A stretch of DNA of 64,000 nucleotides from an uncultured Litoreibacter sp. (lineage in GTDB: Bacteria > Pseudomonadota > Alphaproteobacteria > Rhodobacterales > Rhodobacteraceae): positions 186,001 through 250,000 of the forward strand of contig CANLQL010000002.1 of NCBI GenBank assembly GCA_947493265.1, read 5' to 3'. Position numbers and translations under genes: made by a program. A model generated the notes under the pieces. It was not told where the DNA came from. It did not search any database and saw only the letters and a program-made list of their open reading frames with translations. Below are positions 45,320-54,071 of this stretch, piece after piece. Position 1 is the first letter of the stretch; every line of letters begins with the position of its first letter.

Positions 45320-45660
45320 GCTGCTGGGCCCTCAAAGCTGACGCCGATGCTTTCCACATCCGGGTAGACATCGGGTTTGCGCGATGAAACACGGGCCCAC
45401 GTCACGTTTGAATTCAGCAGAATATTTGCGTGGATTTTCTGGATCAGCTCTTCCTGGGTGTCGATCCGGGTGCCGCTGAACGTGCGGATGAAAGCCACCA
45501 CCGCATCATAGTCGAACATGTCGCTTTCCGAGCCGTCGACCCCATCCACCTTGATCGTCGCGCTGATCAGCACCCGTTGCTGCGCGTCCTTTTCAAACTG
45601 GTGAATGCCCAGAAACATCTGCAATTCCTGATCGACAAGTTCTATGGTGAAGCTACTCAA
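45316..45660 (-). CDS. FolB-like (dihydroneopterin aldolase-fold) protein
   Basis: Small tunnelling-fold protein of 114 aa. IELVDQELQMFLGIHQFEKDAQQ matches the FolB N-terminus (Gly-Ile-His/Glu-x-x-x-Gln pattern). FolB converts 7,8-dihydroneopterin in folate synthesis. The catalytic Lys position late in the protein (SSRKPDVYPDVESIGV) is plausible. The TTG start overlaps the SDR stop by 8 nt and has AAGGGG upstream. No other folate genes are close, so it may serve another pterin. Confidence 0.8.
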   Translation of the reverse strand: MSSFTIELVDQELQMFLGIHQFEKDAQQRVLISATIKVDGVDGSESDMFDYDAVVAFIRTFSGTRIDTQEELIQKIHANILLNSNVTWARVSSRKPDVYPDVESIGVSFEGPAA

Positions 45661-46423
45661 ACTCGACCCCTTCCTTGATGTAAAACGCCACGTCGCGGGG
45701 CAGCGAAAACAGGTTTTGACCCCCGTCCACGGTGATCACCTGATTGTTCATAGACCGGTTTTTCCACAAAAACATCGCGGTGTCGCAAATATCTTTCGGA
45801 AAGACACGGCGTTCCAACGGGTTGACCCTGCTGGATTTTTCAAAGTTTTCCTGGGTTTGCTTGCCACTGATCAAGGTAATGGAGGGCGCAATGCCGCAAA
45901 CGCGCGGCTGGCCGTCATAGCGCATCGCCAGCATTTCCGTGGCCAGCGCCAGTCCCATTTTTGACAGCGTGTAGGAAAAGAAGTCCGGGTTCATCGCGTA
46001 CATCTTGTTGTCGAGCATGTTGAGAATGAAACGATCTTCAAACGCCTCTGGCTGCTGGGCAAACAGGTCGGCAAAGATCAGTGGGGCTTTCAGGTTGACC
46101 ATCATGTTGAGGTCAAAATGTTCTTCGGTGATGTTTTCAATATCATCATTCACAAAGGTCGACGCGTTGTTGATCAGAACTGAAATCGGCCCCACAGCGG
46201 CGCGTGCCTTGGCAAATATCTGCTCCACATCGGCGCGTGACGTCAGCCCGCCTTGCACGATCTCACACGTGCCGCCGTCTTCCCTGATGGTCTTTTGCAA
46301 CGCCTCAGCATCGGTTGCAGAACTGTTATAATGCACCACGACATGCGCGCCGTCTTTTGCGAAACGTTTGGCGAATTCTGCGCCCAGCCTTTTGGCGGCC
46401 CCTGTGATCAGAACGTTAGGCAC
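45653..46423 (-). CDS. SDR oxidoreductase of pteridine-reductase type
   Basis: NADPH-dependent SDR of 256 aa. Instead of the usual TGxxxGxG, it has TGAAKRLG (residues 7-14), the TGxxxRxG form seen in pteridine reductase PTR1 and FolM. The catalytic Tyr/Lys lie in YTLSK. Together with the overlapping FolB-like gene this points to a pterin substrate such as dihydromonapterin. The start is GTG, overlapping the preceding gene by 8 nt. Confidence 0.85.
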   Translation of the reverse strand: MPNVLITGAAKRLGAEFAKRFAKDGAHVVVHYNSSATDAEALQKTIREDGGTCEIVQGGLTSRADVEQIFAKARAAVGPISVLINNASTFVNDDIENITEEHFDLNMMVNLKAPLIFADLFAQQPEAFEDRFILNMLDNKMYAMNPDFFSYTLSKMGLALATEMLAMRYDGQPRVCGIAPSITLISGKQTQENFEKSSRVNPLERRVFPKDICDTAMFLWKNRSMNNQVITVDGGQNLFSLPRDVAFYIKEGVEFE

Positions 46424-47273
46424 TTGGCTTTTCTTCCCGAAACATATCTGCGTTTTCCTGCATGAAAGCCCGGATCATAAACATCAAATCCTGGGCGAAA
46501 AATACCTTTTCAGACGGGCTCCAGACAAGATCGTCCGCGACGCGTGTGGTCGCCACGACAACGATATAGTCCTTCCCGTCAACGGTACGGGTCAAAAATT
46601 CCTGATTGAACCGATACGCGATTGTGCCGCCGCCCTCGGATGAGCCGGCCTCGATCGCATCGGCTTGCAGCTTTTCAACCTCCAGCGAATGGGGGAATTG
46701 CTTTCTGAGAAACTCGGGCAGGGTGACGGTCGCACCGGCCTCTTCCATTTTTCGAAGCAGGCTTTCGCGCGGAAAGACGATGTTGAGATTGACGCGTTTG
46801 ACGTTCAACTCCACCCGCATCCTGAGATACAGGTCTTCCTCTTTGCGTGGCACGGTAATGCGATAATCAGCGTAGCAGCGGCCTTTCGTGTGAAACAGCT
46901 GGATCGCTGCGAGATCGCTTTCGGCCGTTTTGGGGGATCGCCGGATTTTGCGGAAGTCTTTGAACTTAGGGGCTTCTTCGGGAATGAACTGTAAGTGGTA
47001 GGGAATCGTGTCGCGCAGGATATGTTCTGTGCGTCGGATAATCGATTGATCCCCGATTGCACCACCTCCTAGCACAATCGCGATGATCAGGATCGGAAAG
47101 ACGACCGCCAGCAGGATCGCTGCGGCATCGACCCAAGTGTCACGGGCAGGGTTAAACAGCGCTTCATAAAGCAGGTATCCCGACAGCCCAACGACCGCGA
47201 TCACAAGTGCCAGGATCAGAAGCCGCGCCCACCAAGGGATGTAGATTATCTGGATTTGGTTAAACGTGTTCAT
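46416..47273 (-). CDS. Two-helix membrane protein of unknown function
   Basis: Protein of 285 aa, not recognised. Two hydrophobic helices near residues 16-40 and 50-75 (LLILALVIAVVGLSGYLLY, AAILLAVVFPILIIAIVLG) are followed by a large soluble domain with charged beta-strands (YADYRITVPRKEEDLYLRM, VNLNIVFPRESLL). It overlaps the flavoprotein gene by 1 nt and the SDR by 8 nt, so it belongs to the same operon. Confidence 0.7.
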   Translation of the reverse strand: MNTFNQIQIIYIPWWARLLILALVIAVVGLSGYLLYEALFNPARDTWVDAAAILLAVVFPILIIAIVLGGGAIGDQSIIRRTEHILRDTIPYHLQFIPEEAPKFKDFRKIRRSPKTAESDLAAIQLFHTKGRCYADYRITVPRKEEDLYLRMRVELNVKRVNLNIVFPRESLLRKMEEAGATVTLPEFLRKQFPHSLEVEKLQADAIEAGSSEGGGTIAYRFNQEFLTRTVDGKDYIVVVATTRVADDLVWSPSEKVFFAQDLMFMIRAFMQENADMFREEKPSA

Positions 47274-48151
47274 TAAGAATTACCGCTTAGTCGTTTTTCA
47301 ATTGCTTTTGCCGCATAGACGCCATCGGCCAACGCGGTTGCCACGCAAGGAACCGGCCCGGTGTTCACATCGCCAATTGCGAAAAGGTTTCTGACCGAGG
47401 TTTCCATATGTTCGTCGGTGATGAAATGGCCCAACGCGTCCCGCTCTGCGGTGATGTTTTCTGGCACAACTGGTTGCCAGCCATAGCACACGACCAGTAC
47501 GTCGAACTCAAATTCAGGCGCATTGGTTGGGCGGACTTTTCCGTCGGTGACTGTGTAATTGGTGGCGAACCGCTGGGTTTGCGGGATCTCGGCCCATAGC
47601 TGTGGACGGGCCCGCACGGTTCTTGCGAAAACGCCGATTTCTGCCGCGCCCATTTCGGTGACGGTCGCGTGGGCTTCACACGCAGCGTCGCCGCCCCCGA
47701 GGATCGCGACCCTTTTGCCCTGATAGTGACCGCTGGCCACATCCACCAGTCCGATGCGGGTGGTGTCACTGCGAACGAACCCTCCAGTGACCTCGCGAGT
47801 GCCGGTTGCAATAACGCATGTGCGGGTGCGAAAATTCTTCTGTTCTGTCGCGACAAGAAAGTCGCCGCTGTCGGGATCGACGGTGACCGAATTGCAGCGA
47901 TCAAACAGGATTTCGCATCCCTGATCTTTGAGGTTTGCCGCAATATTTCGCGCCACGTCCTGCGCGCGGGTTGTCGCCTGAACCGCTGAAAGCCAAGAAT
48001 TGGTATAGGGGGAACGGTTTTGCAACCCGCCGATCTTGTCTTGCTCAATCAGGCGGCAATTCAAGCCCAGCTTGGTCATCCAAAGCGTGCATTGTGCGCC
48101 AGCTGGCCCGCCGCCGATCACGATTGAATCAAAGACCGAATTCTCTTTCAT
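47273..48151 (-). CDS. FAD/NAD(P)-dependent oxidoreductase, thioredoxin-reductase-like without CxxC
   Basis: Flavoprotein of 292 aa. It has two dinucleotide motifs, GGGPAGAQCTLWM for FAD and ILGGGDAACEAH for NAD(P)H, plus the C-terminal FAD motif NLFAIGDVNTG. The redox CxxC of thioredoxin reductase is missing between them, as in ferredoxin/flavodoxin reductase relatives. It is first in a four-gene overlapping unit ending with the FolB-like gene, and could feed electrons to a pterin or membrane partner. Confidence 0.85.
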   Translation of the reverse strand: MKENSVFDSIVIGGGPAGAQCTLWMTKLGLNCRLIEQDKIGGLQNRSPYTNSWLSAVQATTRAQDVARNIAANLKDQGCEILFDRCNSVTVDPDSGDFLVATEQKNFRTRTCVIATGTREVTGGFVRSDTTRIGLVDVASGHYQGKRVAILGGGDAACEAHATVTEMGAAEIGVFARTVRARPQLWAEIPQTQRFATNYTVTDGKVRPTNAPEFEFDVLVVCYGWQPVVPENITAERDALGHFITDEHMETSVRNLFAIGDVNTGPVPCVATALADGVYAAKAIEKRLSGNS

Positions 48152-48322
48152 GCATGATGCTTAGCAAAATAATTTTCAGATGTCCGGTTCTTTTGGGGAC
48201 CAATCGCGGCCTCGCTACAACTGGGCGCGTCGCCTGTGGAAGGTCAGGGGTCGCAGAGCACCTTGAAGGCGGGATTTTTTCGCCCTAGGAGTATTTGGTC
48301 ATGTGCTCAGGGAGGGGTCAGA

Positions 48323-49432
48323 ATGCAGAAAACCGTTGTGAACAGCTGGAACGAATGGGATCCGCTGAAGCATGTGATCGTTGGGCGGGCGGATGACTGC
48401 CATATCCCCCCGGAAGAACCTGCGTTGGACGCCAAAGTTCCTGAAGACAGCGACATGCGTGGCCAATGGGGCCGCCGCCCGCAAGAGACGATCGACCGGG
48501 CAAATGAGCTGCTTGATAATTTCGCGGCGCAGTTGGAAGCGCGCGGCGTGCGCGTGGATCGGCCGACTTCCATTGATCACTCACTGCCTGCCACGACGCC
48601 GGACTTTCATACCGAAAGCCAGTTTGGCTGTATGCCGCCACGCGATGTGCTGCTGACGGTCGGCTCCGAGATGCTGGAAGCCACGATGTCCTATCGGTGT
48701 CGTTGGTTCGAATATCTGAACTACCGCCCTTTGATGCAGAAGTATTTCGATGAAGATCCGAATTTCCGTCATGAAAGCGCACCAAAGCCGCGGTTGACCG
48801 ATGAGGATTACCATCCAGATTACCTCAGCGATAAGATCGGCGTTGAGAAGCGGCTGAAATGGGCCGCGGAAAAATTCTTTGTCACGACCGAAGAAGAGCC
48901 GCTTTTTGATGCCGCAGACGTCTTGCGGTTTGGTCGCGATCTGGTTGTGCAACACGGCTTTACGACCAATCTGAAGGGGATTGAGTGGTTGCGGCGCCAT
49001 TTCCCCGATCACCGGGTTCACACGGTTAATTTTCCGGGCGACCCTTATCCGATCCATATCGACGCGACCTTCACGCCGTTGCGCCCTGGTCTGATCCTCA
49101 ATAATCCGCAGCGCCGTTTGCCAGAGGATCAGCGCGGTATGTTTGAGCGTAACGGCTGGGAAATCGTAGATGCGGCGCAGCCAGCCCACAACGCGCCGCC
49201 CCCGCTATGTTATTCGTCAACATGGCTGAGCATGAACGTCCTTGTCCTTGATCCCAAGACGGTTTGTGTCGAGAAATCAGAGGTTTATCAGGCCGAACAG
49301 ATGGACAAGCTTGGCATGAACGTGGTCGAGGTTGAATTGCGGGATGCCTACGCCTTCGGTGGCGGGCTGCATTGCTGCACCGCTGACGTTTACCGCGAAG
49401 GTGTTTGCGAGGACTACTTCCCGAAGATGTAG
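48323..49432 (+). CDS. Glycine/arginine amidinotransferase-family protein
   Basis: Transfers an amidino group from arginine to an amine acceptor. It is 369 aa. The active-site set of the AGAT family is visible: Asp206 in RFGRDLVVQ, His245 in HIDATF and Cys351 in GGGLHCCTADV. In animals it makes guanidinoacetate for creatine; bacterial members use glycine, lysine or others. The start follows GGGAGGGG. No creatine or toxin-synthesis genes flank it, so the acceptor is open. The leader of about 170 nt shows no riboswitch I recognise. Confidence 0.9.
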   Translation: MQKTVVNSWNEWDPLKHVIVGRADDCHIPPEEPALDAKVPEDSDMRGQWGRRPQETIDRANELLDNFAAQLEARGVRVDRPTSIDHSLPATTPDFHTESQFGCMPPRDVLLTVGSEMLEATMSYRCRWFEYLNYRPLMQKYFDEDPNFRHESAPKPRLTDEDYHPDYLSDKIGVEKRLKWAAEKFFVTTEEEPLFDAADVLRFGRDLVVQHGFTTNLKGIEWLRRHFPDHRVHTVNFPGDPYPIHIDATFTPLRPGLILNNPQRRLPEDQRGMFERNGWEIVDAAQPAHNAPPPLCYSSTWLSMNVLVLDPKTVCVEKSEVYQAEQMDKLGMNVVEVELRDAYAFGGGLHCCTADVYREGVCEDYFPKM

Positions 49433-49433
49433 G

Positions 49434-52091
49434 CTACGCGTCTTCGCCCTTGTTGATATGTTGCTGCGACCACCGGTTGAGCCAAGCGAGACCGGCCAGT
49501 GACAGACCAAGGGCGAGGAACGAAAACACACGCGTCAAGCCATCAAGACCAGAGGCATCGATCAGGAATACCTTCAGGGTGGCAAGGCCGATTGCCGCAA
49601 GACCCGCGATGCGGATCGCATGGGACCTGCGCGAAATCGACAGATAGATCAGAACCGCCCCCAGAAGGATCAAGGCAACCGTGTAGCTGTAAAGCTCATA
49701 AGGATTGATGCCCTGACGCTCGGAAATATCCGCGCCAAGCCAGAAATGCCGGATCGCGAGGCTGACATAGAGTGCGGCCAAGCCCGCGCTGAGAGTATAG
49801 ATCGCGATCCGAAGAATGCGGTTGAACTGGAACTTGCGGGCGATGAAAAACAGCAATCCCGCTGGCACCAGATAGGCCAAAACCAGAGAGTTGATAATCG
49901 GAGGTCCTGCGACAGGTTCATTATATCCGATGACCGGATTGAGAACAAAGCTGCTGACGAACAGCAGGAGCAGCGCGGCGACCCCAAAAATCCCGGCCAA
50001 TATGGCTCGTAGCCATTTCAGGTTCGGCATTTTTTCGCGGCGATACAATTGTGAGGCCATCAGGATCAACAGAACACTGACGATCATGCCGATTTGCGCC
50101 GGTTCCTGATTTTCAAGTGCTGGCACCAGTTCGCTTAGCGCGCGGTAGGTCAGAATTCCGCAGAAGATTGCGAAATGGCTCCAGAGTGTGGATTCGACGA
50201 CAGCAACCGTGGCATGGCGCTTCAAAGACACGAGTATCCTCAACGCGAAGAGCAACAGCGCGAAGATAATCAGATTTTCGAAGATCACCCGCCAGAGGCC
50301 CGCGTCTTGGTCGATCAACAGCTCTGCCCGAAGCAAAAGCAGATAGCCGACTGTTAAGGTGGTGGCTTGGACGAACAAATTGATCAGGCGCAAGTCGAAG
50401 CGCTTGTCCAGCAGGGTCGCGACGGCGACAGTGGCGGCCAATGTGATGACAAGTGCGGCATCCGTTAGGACAATGGTCGCGGCCAGTGACCACATCGCCA
50501 AAGTGCCCAGAAGTGCCAGCGCCGTGCGATGGCCGGGGGTCCCGTCTTGCTGCGCAAAGCGCTGGGCAATCACGATCTGGACCACTGCAACCGCGGCTGG
50601 GAACAAGGCCCAGGTCAAAGGGTTCATGCCAGACGGTTCGCGCCACCACAGCTCCAGAATGGCGACGGTGATGGGGGCGGCGCTCGCGGCGACGGCGGCC
50701 CAGAACAGCTTGTGCGATTTGGCTGACAAGCTGCGATAAGTCGCGCTGAGTGTCGCCAGACCACCCAAGGCGATCAGGCTGATCAATGTGGTGTTCCACG
50801 ACAAACGCGCTTGATCGAGACCGCTTTGCGGGACAGGGATCTGGTCCACAACAACATGCCCGTTCAGCGGGGCCAGAACGATCAACGCAAGGAAGCTGCC
50901 TAAAGGGATTAGGGCCAATTCCTGGATGGAATAGCTGCGCCAGATGCCTGAGATCAGGACAAACATGGCGATGCACAAGGCTGCGGTTCCCCAGAATTCG
51001 GCCTCGCCGAACTCAAGCTGGAAGACCATTTGCGGGAATGTAAGTGCAATGGCCAGAATCGCGAGCCTGCTTGGAAAATCTGGTAGAACCGCGAATTTTC
51101 GGCGGATCACCTGCGAAGCGCTGGGACCGCGATGTTGTGGAAAAAGCGACCTGATGGGGATGGTGCAGGCCGCGATGGCGATAACGGTCAGGAGCGCGGC
51201 ATATTCCAGCGTGCCAAGCCCTTTGGAGAACGAGAAGAACGCAGCCCCCAAGCCGCCCAGAACGGCCAGCACTGACACCCATGCCCAGCGTTTGATCGCA
51301 TCGATGGCCAAGCCCGCGATGGTGACCAGTGCGATGTAGCCATAGAAGAACGCGGCATTGGGAACGTCTGCGGAATTGCCCATGATAAAGGGCGCGGCAA
51401 AGGCACCGATCAGCCCCATAGCGGCCAGCGCGGAGGTGTAGAACCAGCCAAAGACAATCGCAACGAAGGCGACGAGCAGCATCGCGGCAAAGCCAAGCCC
51501 CGGTGATATCAGCCCGTAAAGTGCATAGGCAGAATAAGCGGCACCGTTCAGCGACACGATCCCGGCAGCGGCGAAAACGCTGGGGATATAGGCGGTGCTG
51601 ACGCCTTCATGATCACCAGACCGACGCCGGATAAATTCGGCAGCACCCAGCAAGACCAATCCAAACAAGGCAGCGGCGGCGACCCGCGCTGCGGGCGGTA
51701 GCAGGCCGTTTTCGATGCCGTATTGAACGAAGAATATCCCCGCCAAGCCCAAGGACGCGGCCGAGACGGCATAAAACCAGTTTTCCTTGATCCATTGAAA
51801 GAACGAGGTCGCATTTTCCTGTGTGAACACGAAAAAAGCGGGTTTGCTTCGGCGCTTTTTCGTGGGTTTTTGCGGTGGCGCGGGGGCGGGCGTCGCGGTT
51901 TTGTCCCATGGGCCGGATGCAGTTTGTGGGACTGCTGGCGATGGTGTTTGCGTCGTGGGAACACCTTGCTGAGGGTCCAACAGGCTGCCGAGACGTTCAT
52001 TTTCGCGTTCCAGATTGTCGATGCGGCGGCTCAATCGGAAATAAAAGGCAATCGCTGCAATGACGAGGATGAGAAAAAGAAGGTCGGTCAT
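49434..52091 (-). CDS. DUF2339 multi-pass membrane protein
   Basis: Very large integral membrane protein of 885 aa with more than twenty hydrophobic helices, typical of DUF2339. After an N-terminal helix comes a short coiled coil (RIDNLERENERLGSLL) and a Pro-rich linker (residues 45-90), then continuous membrane helices. The start at 52091 gives the family-like N-terminus MTDLLFLILVIAA. Function is unknown. It ends one nucleotide from the amidinotransferase gene, convergently. Confidence 0.9.
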   Translation of the reverse strand: MTDLLFLILVIAAIAFYFRLSRRIDNLERENERLGSLLDPQQGVPTTQTPSPAVPQTASGPWDKTATPAPAPPQKPTKKRRSKPAFFVFTQENATSFFQWIKENWFYAVSAASLGLAGIFFVQYGIENGLLPPAARVAAAALFGLVLLGAAEFIRRRSGDHEGVSTAYIPSVFAAAGIVSLNGAAYSAYALYGLISPGLGFAAMLLVAFVAIVFGWFYTSALAAMGLIGAFAAPFIMGNSADVPNAAFFYGYIALVTIAGLAIDAIKRWAWVSVLAVLGGLGAAFFSFSKGLGTLEYAALLTVIAIAACTIPIRSLFPQHRGPSASQVIRRKFAVLPDFPSRLAILAIALTFPQMVFQLEFGEAEFWGTAALCIAMFVLISGIWRSYSIQELALIPLGSFLALIVLAPLNGHVVVDQIPVPQSGLDQARLSWNTTLISLIALGGLATLSATYRSLSAKSHKLFWAAVAASAAPITVAILELWWREPSGMNPLTWALFPAAVAVVQIVIAQRFAQQDGTPGHRTALALLGTLAMWSLAATIVLTDAALVITLAATVAVATLLDKRFDLRLINLFVQATTLTVGYLLLLRAELLIDQDAGLWRVIFENLIIFALLLFALRILVSLKRHATVAVVESTLWSHFAIFCGILTYRALSELVPALENQEPAQIGMIVSVLLILMASQLYRREKMPNLKWLRAILAGIFGVAALLLLFVSSFVLNPVIGYNEPVAGPPIINSLVLAYLVPAGLLFFIARKFQFNRILRIAIYTLSAGLAALYVSLAIRHFWLGADISERQGINPYELYSYTVALILLGAVLIYLSISRRSHAIRIAGLAAIGLATLKVFLIDASGLDGLTRVFSFLALGLSLAGLAWLNRWSQQHINKGEDA

Positions 52092-52212
52092 CAAAATGCG
52101 TCTCCGTGGTCTGGGCGATCTTAGCAAGCGGTTTGGCCAGCTAGAACCCCAAAAGGCTGCGCTTGATGTTTGCCCATCGACGTAGGAATGTCTGCGCAGG
52201 ATATAGGGAGAG

Positions 52213-53379
52213 ATGCGCGTGGCTTATTTTCAGCAGCAGGAATGCTCACTTAGCGAGTTTTCGCAATTGGTGGAGGTCACGCTTACCCAAGTCACCGTCC
52301 CTTTGGCCGATCAGATCGAAAAGAACGTCCCGATCTACGACGTGGCCGGGCATCGAACAAAGTTGGAAGACCCAGATCAACGCAGGGCATTGATGTCAGA
52401 ATGGGCGGATGTGCTGTTGTCTGGTCCGGGCGTGTTGGTGCTGCGCGGTGCTTACGCCGACACCGAAGTTCTGGACCAAGCGACCGCGATCTATGATCAG
52501 ATCATTGCGGAAGAAAAGGATGCATCGGGGGGCGGGGCGGATCACTTCGCGGCCTCCGGGGCCAATGACCGCATCTGGAATTCACTGGAAAAGCTTTGCG
52601 TGGCTTCACCAGAGGTGTTCTTGCGGTATTTCTCAAACACAGCGGTTGCGGCAGTGTGTGAGGCATGGCTGGGGCCAAACTACCAGATGACGGCGCAGGT
52701 TAATTTGGTCCATCCCGGTGGGGCAGCACAGCTTGCGCACCGTGACTATCATTTGGGATTTCAAAGCGCAGATATCAGCGCCAGTTATCCCGCGCATGTG
52801 CATGATTTATCACCGGTTTTAACCTTACAAGGCGGCATTGCGCATTGCGATATCCCGGTCGAAGGCGGGCCGACAAAGCTGTTGCCGTTTTCGCAAAAAT
52901 ACCGCGCCGGCTATGCCGCTTGGCGACGCGATGACTTCCGCGCCTATTTTGAAGATCACTACATTCAATTGCCGTTGGAAAAAGGGGATGCGCTGTTTTT
53001 CAGCCCGGCGCTGTTTCATGCGGCGGGCGCAAATTCCAGCGCCGATATTCACCGGATGGTCAACTTGCTGCAGATATCCTCTGCCTTTGGCCGCGCGATG
53101 GAGACGGTCGACAGGCGCAAGATGTGCAAGCTGCTTTATCCGGCGGCGAAGGCTGCGGTTGCGGCAAGCACGCTGGACCCGTCAGAAATCAGATCGGCGG
53201 TGGCGGCCTGTGCGGAAGGCTATTCTTTCCCAACCAATCTGGACCGTGATCCGCCGGTAGGCGGGCTGGCCCCGGTGACGCAACAGGCGTTGTTCTTGGG
53301 AGCGCTGGAGGCAGGTCACACGCCAGACGTGTTCTCAGCCGACCTCGACGCTTTGGTTGAACGCCAGCTTGCGAGTTGA
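52213..53379 (+). CDS. Phytanoyl-CoA dioxygenase (PhyH)-family protein
   Basis: Fe(II)/2-oxoglutarate oxygenase of 388 aa. The iron ligands appear as His and Asp in AHRDYHLGF and the late His in ALFHAAGANSS. PhyH enzymes hydroxylate diverse substrates such as ectoine or phytanoyl-CoA; this one lacks an ectoine operon. The nominal ATG is very close to AGGGAG, so the GTG at 52219 is an alternative start. Confidence 0.88.
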   Translation: MRVAYFQQQECSLSEFSQLVEVTLTQVTVPLADQIEKNVPIYDVAGHRTKLEDPDQRRALMSEWADVLLSGPGVLVLRGAYADTEVLDQATAIYDQIIAEEKDASGGGADHFAASGANDRIWNSLEKLCVASPEVFLRYFSNTAVAAVCEAWLGPNYQMTAQVNLVHPGGAAQLAHRDYHLGFQSADISASYPAHVHDLSPVLTLQGGIAHCDIPVEGGPTKLLPFSQKYRAGYAAWRRDDFRAYFEDHYIQLPLEKGDALFFSPALFHAAGANSSADIHRMVNLLQISSAFGRAMETVDRRKMCKLLYPAAKAAVAASTLDPSEIRSAVAACAEGYSFPTNLDRDPPVGGLAPVTQQALFLGALEAGHTPDVFSADLDALVERQLAS

Positions 53380-53380
53380 G

Positions 53381-53758
53381 CTATACCGTGAGCGCGTATT
53401 GCTCCAGAATTTCGAGAGACACCACATCAAGCGCGCGCTGATGGGTTGCTTCCAGATTGACGCGCGGGGCGGCCCCTTCATCATGGGCCTGCAAGAACCG
53501 CGCCGCACATAGGCACCACTGATCGCCGGGTTTCAGACCCGGGAAGTTATATTGCGGCATTGGTGTCGACAGGTCATTGCCTAGATATTTCGACAGGGCC
53601 AGAAATTCTGCCGTCATCACAGCACAGACCGTGTGGGATCCATGATCCATCGGCCCCGTGTCACAACAGCCATTCCGGAAAAAACCGGTCAATGGGTCCT
53701 TTGAGCAGGGTTTGAGGTCCTGTCCGTAGACGTTGAGGGAGGCCTCACGCGTGGTCAT
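53381..53758 (-). CDS. DUF2237 family protein
   Basis: Small protein of 125 aa strongly matching DUF2237: NVYGQDLKPCSKDPLTGFFR, RNGCCDTGPMDHGSHTVCAV and KPGDQWCLCAARFLQAHDEG. Several conserved Cys and His could bind metal. Function is unknown. It follows the CDGSH gene by 2 nt in the same direction, so the two form an operon. It converges on the PhyH gene with a one-base gap. Confidence 0.92.
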   Translation of the reverse strand: MTTREASLNVYGQDLKPCSKDPLTGFFRNGCCDTGPMDHGSHTVCAVMTAEFLALSKYLGNDLSTPMPQYNFPGLKPGDQWCLCAARFLQAHDEGAAPRVNLEATHQRALDVVSLEILEQYALTV

Positions 53759-53760
53759 GA

Positions 53761-54003
53761 TCAGAGGTCCTTATGTGATCCGTCGCATAGTGGCGCGTTG
53801 TCGGTGGCTTTGCAGCCGCAAAAGAACACGGTTCTGTCTGCGGTCGCTTCAAATTTGACGGGTACGAATTCTGAGCCTTTGTGCGAGCCATCGCAGAAAG
53901 GTTGGTTCGACGACTGACCGCAAGAGCACCAGAAATAGGATTTTCCTGCCTCAACCGGCATGGCAAATGGCGCATTCTGGGCGATCTTGGGGGCGTCTGG
54001 CAT
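53761..54003 (-). CDS. Double CDGSH iron-sulfur protein
   Basis: Small protein of 80 aa with two CDGSH motifs, WCSCGQSSNQPFCDGSH and FCGCKATDNAPLCDGSH, each able to bind a 2Fe-2S cluster through three Cys and one His. Relatives such as mitoNEET act in redox or iron-sulfur transfer. It is upstream of and nearly abutting the DUF2237 gene. Confidence 0.95.
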   Translation of the reverse strand: MPDAPKIAQNAPFAMPVEAGKSYFWCSCGQSSNQPFCDGSHKGSEFVPVKFEATADRTVFFCGCKATDNAPLCDGSHKDL

Positions 54004-54071
54004 GACAGTCTCCGTAAAATGATAGGGTTAGGATAGTGTTTCGACAGCCCTTGGCAATTGGCCAGATGTGA

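Noticed and set aside
48152-48322. Possible guanidine or glycine riboswitch before the amidinotransferase
   Set aside because: None of the conserved cores of these classes could be found in the leader.
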